Made by a program: the position numbers and the translations under genes
The notes under the pieces: model-generated
Told to the model about the DNA's origin: nothing
The model's input: only the letters and a program-made list of their open reading frames with translations
The model's database searches: none
In this document: piece after piece, positions 8,844 through 16,630 of the stretch
How positions within the stretch are numbered: the first letter of the stretch is position 1
Layout of the letters: every line of letters starts with the position of its first letter
Assembly: GCF_014650695.1 (NCBI RefSeq)
Contig: NZ_BMVL01000014.1
Coordinates: forward strand, 124,001-188,000
From: Streptomyces avidinii
Lineage (GTDB): Bacteria > Actinomycetota > Actinomycetes > Streptomycetales > Streptomycetaceae
DNA length: 64,000 nucleotides
Direction of reading: 5' to 3'

Positions 8844-11364
8844 GTGAGCAGCCGGTTCGGTGCGTTGCTCCGCGGGTTGCGGCACGAGGCGGGGATGACT
8901 CAGGAGCAGTTGGCCGAGCGGTCCCGGCTCGGGGTCCGCACCATCCACCGGCTGGAGACCGGCAAACCCACCGACGCCCGGATGGGAACGGTGAAGCAGG
9001 TCGCGCACGCGCTGGCCGATGCGCTGCGGCGCGACCGGGACGAGCTCTGGACGGATCTGCTGGCCGCCCACCGGGGCAACGGGACCGCCGCAGGCCAGGC
9101 CGCGGAGGAAGGCGTACGTGGGTCTTCCGAGCCCCTCGCGGCCCAGGCCCAGGCCCAGGCTCCGACCCAGGCCCAGGCCCAGGCCCAGGCCCAGGCTCCG
9201 GCTCCGGTCCCCGCACCCGTCCCCGTACCGGCCCGGACGGTGCGCACCGGCACGCCGGCGACCTCCCGGGGCGCCCTGGCCGCAGTCGCCGAGGCGCTCG
9301 CCCACGACGTCTACGGCCGCTGCATCCGCGAGGAGGAGCAGCGCCGCCTCCACGACCCCTTCCCGCTGCCCGTGCGCTGGCGCTCCGCGCCCGCCGAGTT
9401 GCTCGACCACCGGGACAACATCAGCGGGACTCCGCCCGGCGCCCCCACGGCCCCCGGCGCACCCGGATCCGCCGACGGGCCGCCGTCCCTGGACGGCGGC
9501 CTCTGCGACATCGCCGACGTCTACCGGCGCGTTCGGTCCGGCCGGCTGGTGGTGCTCGGCCGGGCCGGCTCCGGCAAGACCGTCCTCGTCCTGCGGTTCG
9601 TCCTCGACCATCTGGGCGCCCGCACCCCCGACGAGCCCGTACCCGTCATCTTCAGCATCGGATCGTGGGACCCGACCGGCACCACCCTGCGCGACTGGCT
9701 GATCGCCCGCCTGCTGCGCGACCACCCGAACCTCGCCGCGAACGCACCCGGCGGCACCACCCTCGCCGCCGCCCTGGTGGACGCCGGATGGATCCTGCCG
9801 GTGCTGGACGGGTTCGACGAGATGGCCACCGGCCTGCTCGGCGTCGCCCTGCGCGAACTGAACACCAGCGCACTGCCGCTGCTCCTGACCAGCCGCACCG
9901 AGCAGTTCGCCGAGGCAGTCGGGGTCGAGGTGCTCCGCCGCACCGCGGGCATCGAGCTGCTGGACCTGGACGTCGACGACCTGGTCCACTACCTGCCCCG
10001 CACCGCGCGCCCCACCGCACCGGCCGACCGCGACGGCCGGGCCGCCACCGGCTGGGATCCCGTGCTGGAGCGGCTGCGCACGGATCCGGACGGCGCTCCC
10101 GGCGCCCGCCTCGCGGCCGTCCTGCGTACCCCGCTGATGGTCCTGCTCGCCCGGACCGTCTACAGCGACACCCCGGCCCGGGACCCGGCCTTCCTGCTGG
10201 ACGCCGCCCGCTTCCCCACCCCGGGGGCCATCGAGGAGCACCTGCTGGCCGGGTTCGTGCCGAGCGTCTACGGGGCGCCCCCCCACAGCCGTCCCGGGCG
10301 CCCGCCGCGCGCGCGGGCCCCGTACCTGGGACCCGCAGCGCGCCCGGCACTACCTGGGCCACCTCGCCGGGCACCTGGATCGGCCCGAGCGGCCCGAGGG
10401 CCAGGACCTGGCCTGGTGGCAGCTGCGCGAGTCACTGCCGCTGACCTCGCGCATCCTGGCCGTCGTCCTCGCCTGCTCGCTGGTCACCGCGGTCGCCGAC
10501 TGGCTGGTCTTCCCCGCCAAGAACCTGGCCGCGGGCCACGGCGCCGCCTTCGCGCTCGGCACCGGCCTGCTGGACGCGCTGCTCTTCGGTCCCGCGGTCG
10601 GCCTCGCCTTCGGACTGGTCCACGGACTGGTGGCCGTGCTCGGGATCCGGGCGTTCGAGCCGTCCCGCGTGCGGATACGGCTGCCGGGCCGCCGCCGGCC
10701 GTCCGGCGGACCGGCAGCCCGCCGCGTCGCCACCCTCGTACCGGCCGGACTGCTGGGCGGCTTCGTGATGGGCCTCGGATGCGGGCTCGCCTACACCGTC
10801 GGTGCGCAGCTGACGTACGGCGGGGTGCTGGTCAACCCGGCGGTGATCGAGGCGACGGCCGTCAACTGCCTGATGTACGGGCTCACGTTCGCCCTGGCGG
10901 GAGGGCTCGTACTCGGGCTCGCGGCCACCCTGGAGACCCCCATCGACCTCGGCCGCGCCGCCACCCCGACGGACCTGCTGGCCGTCAACCGGAGCATCGT
11001 GGTGCGCCAGGCCCTCTTCCTCGCGCCGATGCTCACCCTGGTGATCGCCTTCGGCGGTCGGCTCATGACCGAGCTGCTCCAGGGCGTGGTGGGCCCCCTG
11101 ACCTGGCCGATGGCCGACGGACTCGCGCTCGGCGCCGTGGGCGGGGTGGCCGGCGCGCTCTCCTACGCCCTGGCGTTCACCGCCTGGGGCCAGTGGGCGC
11201 TCCTGACCCGCGTCTGGCTGCCGCTGACCGGCCGGCTCCCCTGGGCGACCGTCGCCTTCCTGGAGGACGCCTACCGGCGCGGCGTGCTGCGCCAGGTCGG
11301 CGCCGTCTACCAGTTCCGCCACGCCCGGCTCCAGCGCCACCTGCGCGGACGGCCCACGGAATAG
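8844..11364 (+). pseudogene. XRE HTH - NACHT NTPase - membrane protein, frameshifted in a C7 tract
   Basis: GTG 8844 follows GGGGAAGGGCGGA and opens an XRE-type HTH (MTQEQLAERSRLGVRTIHRLETGK), then an Ala/Gln/Pro linker encoded by CAGGCC repeats, then a NACHT NTPase with Walker A GRAGSGKT and Walker B ILPVLDGFDEMA. After position ~10284 (seven Cs, 10278-10284) the frame degenerates, while the +1 frame resumes a normal NACHT-family continuation (TWDPQRARHYLGHLAGHLDR), several transmembrane helices and a C-terminal AFLEDAYRRGVLRQVGAVYQ ending at 11364. Removing one C gives a single frame of about 840 codons. It is either a sequencing error or a real inactivating/slippery frameshift. Such proteins are regulators or possible defence NTPases; the function here is not known. 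Confidence 0.85.
9136..9216 (+). repeat. CAGGCC-type hexamer repeat in the HTH-NACHT linker
   Basis: Repeated CAGGCC units encode a Gln-Ala run, broken by CTCCG (Ala-Pro) steps, linking the HTH to the NACHT domain. Copy number could vary between strains without changing frame. Confidence 0.7.
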
Positions 11365-11414
11365 GGCCTGTCCCGCGGATCGGGCCCGGGCCGTCCCGCG
11401 GCGGACCGCGCCGC

Positions 11415-12338
11415 TCAGGCGACGGTCAGGACGATCTTGCCGGTGGTGCGGCCCTGCTCGCCGATCTCGTGGGCCTTCGCGGCCTGCTCCAGCGGCAGCA
11501 CCGTGTCGACCAGCGGCTTCAGCAGGCCCTGCTCGACGAGGGCCGCGATCTCCCGCAGGCCGCCCAGGTCCGGCTCCACCAGGACCCAGGAGGCGTGCAC
11601 GCCCTGCGGGTCCGCCGGGAGGGAGTCGGGGCCGGGCAGGGTCACCAGGTGGCCGCCGGCCTTGAGGACCTTCAGCGAGCGCTGCGTGTAGTCCCCGCCG
11701 ATGGCGTCGATCACGACGTCCACGTCGGCGACGGCGTCCTCGAAGTCCGTGGTGCGGTAGTCGATCACCTCGTCGGCGCCGAGCTCGCGCAGCAGCGTGT
11801 GCTTGCCCGCGCTCGCGGTGCCGATCACGTACGCGCCGCGGGCCTTGGCGATCTGCACCGCCAGGTGGCCCACGCCGCCGGCCGCTGCATGCACCAGCAC
11901 CCGCTGCCCGGCGCTCACCCCGGCCGTGTCCACCAGGGCCTGCCAGGCGGTCAGCGCCGCCAGCGGCAGAGCCGCCGCCTGCACGTGGTCCAGCGCGGCC
12001 GGCTTGGGGGCGAAGTGCCGGGCGGGGGCGGTCACGTACTCGGCGTACGCGCCGGCCTGCTGCGGGAAGCGCGGCATCCCGTACACCTCGTCGCCCACCC
12101 GGTACAGGGTCACGCCCGGTCCCACGGCCTCGACCGTGCCGGACACGTCCCAGCCGACCGCCGGCACCGGGCCCCAGGGGATCAGGGCGCCGCTCTCGCG
12201 CGTCTTCCAGTCCACCGGGTTGACCCCGGCGGCGTGGACCCGGACCAGGACCTCGCCCATACCGGGCTCCGGACGCTCGGCCTCGGTCTCGACGAGGACC
12301 TCGGGTCCGCCCCACTTGCTGATGACGACGGCGCGCAT
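11415..12338 (-). CDS. NADP-dependent quinone oxidoreductase/alcohol dehydrogenase, zinc-less MDR family
   Basis: The 307-residue product is a medium-chain reductase: GroES-like N-terminal part (AGVNPVDWKTRESG, GWDVSGTVEAVG, VGDEVYG) and a Rossmann domain with VLVHAAAGGVGHLAVQIAKARGAYVIGT. The structural and catalytic zinc cysteines of alcohol dehydrogenases are missing, so a quinone or enone reductase is likelier. The C-terminal LEQAAKAHEIGEQGRTTGKIVLTV is typical. An AAGGAGA Shine-Dalgarno precedes ATG 12338. It is divergent from a GlxA-type regulator, which may control it. Confidence 0.9.
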   Translation of the reverse strand: MRAVVISKWGGPEVLVETEAERPEPGMGEVLVRVHAAGVNPVDWKTRESGALIPWGPVPAVGWDVSGTVEAVGPGVTLYRVGDEVYGMPRFPQQAGAYAEYVTAPARHFAPKPAALDHVQAAALPLAALTAWQALVDTAGVSAGQRVLVHAAAGGVGHLAVQIAKARGAYVIGTASAGKHTLLRELGADEVIDYRTTDFEDAVADVDVVIDAIGGDYTQRSLKVLKAGGHLVTLPGPDSLPADPQGVHASWVLVEPDLGGLREIAALVEQGLLKPLVDTVLPLEQAAKAHEIGEQGRTTGKIVLTVA

Positions 12339-12420
12339 GACATGTCTCCTTGCTGGGTTCTCCGGTGCCGGTGTCCCGGCCGATGACCTCACTTTCTCCG
12401 CTCGCCGGCCCTCGCAGTGT

Positions 12421-12448
12421 TGGCCGTACGGCCACCATGTGTCAGGAT
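12421..12448 (+). promoter_or_regulatory. Palindromic operator and -10 of the GlxA-type regulator
   Basis: TGGCCGTACGGCCA (12421-12434) is a perfect 14-bp palindrome, followed by CAGGAT (12443-12448) six bases before the ATG at 12455. The palindrome would lie in the -35/-10 spacer, a classic repressor or autoregulator position, in the gap shared with the oxidoreductase. Confidence 0.45.
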
Positions 12449-12454
12449 CTGGCC

Positions 12455-13420
12455 ATGCACCGAATCGCCGTACTCGCCCTCGAAGGGGTCCCTCCGTTCG
12501 AGCTCGGCATCCCCTCCCGCGTCTTCGGCAACGCCCACGACGAGGCCGGGGACCCGCTCTACGAGGTGACCGTCTGCACCGCCGACGGCCTGCCCGTGGC
12601 CAGCGATGCGGGCTTCACCGTCGGCGTCTCGGCGGGCCCCGAGGCCCTCGCCGCCGCCGACACCGTGATCGTCACGCCCACCCACGCGATGGACGAGCTC
12701 GCCCACGGCGCCCCCCTGCCGCAGCCGCTGACCGACGCCCTCGCCGCGATCCGGCCCGGCACCCGGCTGGTCTCCCTGTGCACCGGCTCGTACGTCCTGG
12801 CCGCCGCCGGGCTGCTCGACGGCCGGCCCGCCACCACGCACTGGCTGCACGCGCCCGAGTTCCAGCGCGGCTTCCCGCGCGTCCGGCTCGACGAGGAGGT
12901 CCTCTTCGTCGACGACGGCGACATCCTCACCTCGGCCGGCGTGGCCGCCGGCATCGACCTGTGCCTCTACCTGATCCGCCAGGACCACGGCACGGGCGTG
13001 GCCAACCGGGCCGCGCGGCTGTGCGTGGTCCCGCCCTGGCGCGACGGCGGCCAGGTCCAGTACATCGACCGCCCCGTGCCCGAGCCCACCGTCGCCACCA
13101 CCACCGCCACCCGCGCCTGGGCCCTGGAACGCCTCGCCGAACCGGTCACCCTCGCCGAACTGGCCGCGCACGCCCGGATGAGCCTGCGCACCTTCACCCG
13201 CCGGTTCCGCGACGAGGTCGGCATGACCCCGGTGCAGTGGCTCACCGCCCAACGGCTCGAACTGGCCCGCCACCTGCTGGAGTCCAGCGACCTGCCGGTC
13301 GACCTGGTCGCCCACCGGGCCGGCTTCGGCTCCGCCAACTCCCTGCGCCAGCACATGCGCTCCACACTCGGCGTCTCCCCGATCGCCTACCGGCGCACCT
13401 TCCAGCCCGCGTCGGCGTGA
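12455..13420 (+). CDS. GlxA-family transcriptional regulator (DJ-1/PfpI domain plus AraC HTH)
   Basis: The 321-residue product has an N-terminal amidotransferase-like sensor domain (VAVLALEGVPPFELGIPSRVFG-type start, SLCTGSYVLAAAGLLDGRPATTHW) and a C-terminal AraC DNA-binding domain (TLAELAAHARMSLRTFTRRFRDEVGMTPVQWL, then DLVAHRAGFGSANSLRQHMRSTLGVSPIAYRRTF). The ligand is unknown. An AGGA seven bases before ATG 12455 supports this start; an in-frame ATG 18 bases upstream is an alternative. The neighbouring divergent oxidoreductase is the likely target. Confidence 0.92.
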   Translation: MHRIAVLALEGVPPFELGIPSRVFGNAHDEAGDPLYEVTVCTADGLPVASDAGFTVGVSAGPEALAAADTVIVTPTHAMDELAHGAPLPQPLTDALAAIRPGTRLVSLCTGSYVLAAAGLLDGRPATTHWLHAPEFQRGFPRVRLDEEVLFVDDGDILTSAGVAAGIDLCLYLIRQDHGTGVANRAARLCVVPPWRDGGQVQYIDRPVPEPTVATTTATRAWALERLAEPVTLAELAAHARMSLRTFTRRFRDEVGMTPVQWLTAQRLELARHLLESSDLPVDLVAHRAGFGSANSLRQHMRSTLGVSPIAYRRTFQPASA

Positions 13421-13508
13421 CCTCGCAGGTAATCGCCGCCGCGGCCGCGCCCTGACAGGATCGGACCAACGGCCCGCAGCGGCGGGCCGGTCCCCAGGGG
13501 AGCAGGCC

Positions 13509-13853
13509 ATGACCGCGTACGCCATCGCCCACATACGTCCCGAGACCATGAACGAGGACATCCTCCGGTACATCGAGACGATGCAGTCGACCATGGACCC
13601 CTTCGGCGGCCGCTTCCTCGTCCACGGCAAGGAGGTCGAGGTCATGGAGGGCCCCTTCCCCGGCACCATCGTCATGGTCGGTTTCCCGGACATCGAAAGC
13701 GCCCGCGCCTGGTACGCCTCCGACGCCTACCAGGAGATCCGGCCGCTGCGCACCGACCACATCGCCGGCGAGGTCGTCCTGGTCGAGGGCGTGCCGGCCG
13801 ACTACGACGCCACGGGGACGGCCGCCGCCCTGCGCACGGTCGCGGGGCTCTGA
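13509..13853 (+). CDS. DUF1330 domain protein
   Basis: A 114-residue ferredoxin-like-fold protein with the DUF1330 pattern: YAIAHIRPETMNEDILRYIE, GGRFLVHGKEVEVMEG, GTIVMVGFPDIESARAWYASDAYQEIRPLR. The molecular role of DUF1330 is not established. An AGGGGAGCAGG Shine-Dalgarno precedes the ATG. It is followed two bases later by an unknown gene, so the two are probably co-translated. Confidence 0.88.
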   Translation: MTAYAIAHIRPETMNEDILRYIETMQSTMDPFGGRFLVHGKEVEVMEGPFPGTIVMVGFPDIESARAWYASDAYQEIRPLRTDHIAGEVVLVEGVPADYDATGTAAALRTVAGL

Positions 13854-13855
13854 CG

Positions 13856-14809
13856 ATGGGCAACCGGGCCGTCTTCGTGACCGCGGGCGCCGAAGGGCAC
13901 GAGCGCCGAAGCTCCTCCTTCGGCGCCGTCGGCCTCGATCTCGACCTGCTCGGCGGCCCGGAGGCGGTTCTGCCCTTCGTCCTGGGCCACCGGCTCGAGG
14001 AAGGCCCCTGGTACGACGACGACATGTGCGAAGCGGGCGCCCTGATCGACCCCGCCCGCAAACTGCTCCTGGTCTTCGCCCAGGAGGGCCCGTCGGTGGC
14101 CATGCGCACCCGCGCGGCCTGGTGGCGGCTGCTCGGGCTCGCCTGGCCAGGATGGGAGCTCCGCTGGGCGTACGACGGCCAGAGCGGCCTGCGCACCCAC
14201 CTCGGCCTGGACCCGGCGGACGAACGCGGCACCCCGTACCCCGGCCCGCCACTGGAGGCCGACGACGAGGAGCTGGCCGATCCCGACCCGATGGTCGCCG
14301 TCGTCACGGTCGGATCCGGCCGCTGCCACGTCCTCGCCCACATCGACGACCATCCCGTGGCCGAGGGCCCGGCACTCCTCGACCGGCTCTCGGACGCCCC
14401 CGGCCACGCCGGGTACCCGGGTCGCGCCGAAGCCGGCATCCACGTCGACCCCGGGGCCCGCAGGGTCGGCTGGTGGCTGACCGGAATCGTGCCCCACGCC
14501 GGGCGGATGGCCGCGCGCTGGCCCGGCTGGACCGTGGACTTCTGGGCCGACCGCTGGAGCGAGCACGCCCGGTCGGCCCCCGGTCTGTTCACCCCGCCGG
14601 CCTGCGGGGTGGCGGCCGCGCTGGACGCCGTACGCGACGAGGCGCTGGAGCGCTGGGCCGGGCCGCGTGCCGACCGGAGGGCGCAGCTCGTCGCCGCGCA
14701 CCCGCGGATCGTCATCGGCAGCGGCTTCCCGCCCGCCGTCACCGCGCAGCGGGCGGCCCTGGCACGGGAAGTCGTCGAGCGGTCCGGGCGGGCCGCCGCA
14801 GCCGGCTGA
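13856..14809 (+). CDS. Hypothetical protein, function not recognised
   Basis: The 317-residue product is soluble, acidic and tryptophan-rich (AWWRLLGLAWPGWELRWAYDG, GWWLTGIVPHAGRMAARWPGWTVDFW), with no signal peptide, transmembrane helix or nucleotide-binding motif that I recognise. The composition and codon use match its neighbours, and the start is two bases after the DUF1330 stop. It may be a conserved actinobacterial family; no function is proposed. Confidence 0.8.
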   Translation: MGNRAVFVTAGAEGHERRSSSFGAVGLDLDLLGGPEAVLPFVLGHRLEEGPWYDDDMCEAGALIDPARKLLLVFAQEGPSVAMRTRAAWWRLLGLAWPGWELRWAYDGQSGLRTHLGLDPADERGTPYPGPPLEADDEELADPDPMVAVVTVGSGRCHVLAHIDDHPVAEGPALLDRLSDAPGHAGYPGRAEAGIHVDPGARRVGWWLTGIVPHAGRMAARWPGWTVDFWADRWSEHARSAPGLFTPPACGVAAALDAVRDEALERWAGPRADRRAQLVAAHPRIVIGSGFPPAVTAQRAALAREVVERSGRAAAAG

Positions 14810-14930
14810 GCGCCCGGCGCGCGGAGGTCCCGTCCGAGCGGGACGACCCGCCGGGACCGGGAGCCCGGGGCGGCCGGCGGCACCGGGGCTTCGCCCTCCC
14901 CGGCCCGCGGGACCTGCGAGCATGGGCGGT

Positions 14931-15620
14931 ATGGCTACTCACTTGATCACCGGTGCCGGCTCCGGCATCGGCGCCGCTGTCGCGGCCCGTCTGCACGCCC
15001 GCGGCGACGACCTCGTCCTCCTCGCCCGGGACGCCGGCCGCGCCCGCGAGCTCGTCGACCGCTACCCCGGCGCCACGTCCCTCGTCGGAGACCTCGCCGA
15101 CCCCGACCGGCTGTCGTGGGCGTTCTCCAAGCAGGCCGTGCCGGAGCGGATCGACTCCCTGCTGCACATCGCCGGGATCGTCGACCTCGGACCGGTGGGC
15201 GAGCTCCGGCCCAAGACCTGGCACCAGCAGCTCAACGTGAACCTGATCGCCCCCGCCGAGGTCACCCGGCTGCTGCTGCCCACCCTGCGGGCGTCCAAGG
15301 CCACCGTCGTCTTCGTGAACTCGGGCGCCGGTCTGACCGCCCACGCCGACTGGAGCGCGTACGCCGCCTCCAAGCACGGCCTGAGGGCCCTGGCCGACTC
15401 GCTGCGCGGCGAGGAGCGGGCCAACGGCATCCGCGTCACCTCCGTCTACCCGGGCCGCACCGCCAGCCCCATGCAGGCCAAGGTGCACTCCCAGGAGGGC
15501 AAGGAGTACGACCCGGCCGCCTGGATCGATCCCGAGTCCGTCGCGACCACGATCGTCATGGCCATCGACCTGCCCCGTGACGCCGAGGTCAACGACCTGA
15601 GCGTCCGGCCGGGCCGATGA
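14931..15620 (+). CDS. Short-chain dehydrogenase/reductase
   Basis: Rossmann oxidoreductase of 229 residues. The cofactor motif is TGAGSGIG at residues 7-14, followed by LLHIAGIVD, the catalytic Ser in VNSGAGL and YxxxK in YAASKHG. The PGRTAS segment follows. The substrate is unknown. Its stop overlaps the ATG of the methionine synthase gene (ATGA), so the two are coupled. ATG 14931 is preferred to ATG 14922 nine bases upstream. Confidence 0.92.
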   Translation: MATHLITGAGSGIGAAVAARLHARGDDLVLLARDAGRARELVDRYPGATSLVGDLADPDRLSWAFSKQAVPERIDSLLHIAGIVDLGPVGELRPKTWHQQLNVNLIAPAEVTRLLLPTLRASKATVVFVNSGAGLTAHADWSAYAASKHGLRALADSLRGEERANGIRVTSVYPGRTASPMQAKVHSQEGKEYDPAAWIDPESVATTIVMAIDLPRDAEVNDLSVRPGR

Positions 15621-16600
15621 GCGCGGGCGCCACCGGCGTCGGATCGCTGCCCGGCGGCGACGCCCGCGAGGCCGCGAAGACCGTCACCGGGTCCTTCGAG
15701 GAGTTCCCCTACCTCGCCGAGCTGCCCGCCCGGGGGCCCGGCGCGGACATGATCGGCCGTTCCCTCGGCCTGCTCGTCGACATGTACGCCCACGTCGAAC
15801 CCAGCGGCTGGCGGATCAGCGACCGCCCGGGACGGGACTCGAAGCGGTCCCGGTCCTGGCTCGGGGAGGACCTCGACGCGCTGGAGGAGTTCACCCAGGG
15901 GTACACGGGCAAGCTCAAGGTCCAGGCCGTCGGGCCGTGGACGCTGGCCTCCGCCCTGGAACTGCACGGCGGCGAGGCCCTGCTCCAGGACGCGGGAGCC
16001 TGCCGGGACCTGGCCGGATCGCTGGCCGAGGGCCTGCGCGAGCACCTGGCCGACGTACGCAAGCGGATCCCGGGCGCCGACGTCGTGCTCCAGCTCGACG
16101 AGCCGTCCCTGACGGCCGTGCTGCTCGGCCGGGTCCGCTCGGCGAGCGGCTACCGCACCTACCGCGCCGTCGACCGGCAGGTGGTCGAGGGCGCGCTGCG
16201 CGACGTGTTCGCCGTCCACGACGGGGACGTCGTCGTGCACTCCTGCGCGCCGGAGGTGCCCTTCGCGCTGCTCCGCAGGGCCGGTGCCACGGGGGTCTCG
16301 TTCGATTTCTCGCTGCTCACCGAGCGCGAGGACGACGCCATCGGGGAAGCGGTCGAGGGCGGCACGAAACTCTTCGCCGGAGTGGTGCCGGGCACCGACG
16401 CCCCGTTGTCGGACCCGGGCGGTAGCGTCATGGGTGTCAGGAAGCTTTGGCGCAGGTTGGGGCTGGCCCCGGGGACTCTGGCGGAGTCCGTCGTGGTCAC
16501 CCCGTCGTGCGGTCTGGCGGGTGCTTCACCCGCCTACGCCCGCGCGGTGCAGGCGCATTGCGTCAGGGCGGCGAGGTCGCTCGCCGACAACCCTGAGTGA
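15617..16600 (+). CDS. Short cobalamin-independent methionine synthase-like protein (MetE C-terminal domain)
   Basis: At 327 residues it corresponds only to the catalytic C-terminal barrel of the ~750-residue MetE. Predicted zinc ligands are His and Cys in VVVHSCAPEVP (about 208-210) and Cys in VTPSCGLAGAS (about 297); the Glu ligand of MetE is not obvious, with SFDFS in that region. Q-L-D-E-P-S and GPWTLAS are typical of the family. Such 'core' enzymes may use a methyl donor other than methyl-folate. Coupled to the SDR upstream and followed by ligA 30 bp later. Confidence 0.85.
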   Translation: MSAGATGVGSLPGGDAREAAKTVTGSFEEFPYLAELPARGPGADMIGRSLGLLVDMYAHVEPSGWRISDRPGRDSKRSRSWLGEDLDALEEFTQGYTGKLKVQAVGPWTLASALELHGGEALLQDAGACRDLAGSLAEGLREHLADVRKRIPGADVVLQLDEPSLTAVLLGRVRSASGYRTYRAVDRQVVEGALRDVFAVHDGDVVVHSCAPEVPFALLRRAGATGVSFDFSLLTEREDDAIGEAVEGGTKLFAGVVPGTDAPLSDPGGSVMGVRKLWRRLGLAPGTLAESVVVTPSCGLAGASPAYARAVQAHCVRAARSLADNPE

Positions 16601-16630
16601 CGGTCGAGACGGGCCACGGGAGGACACGGC

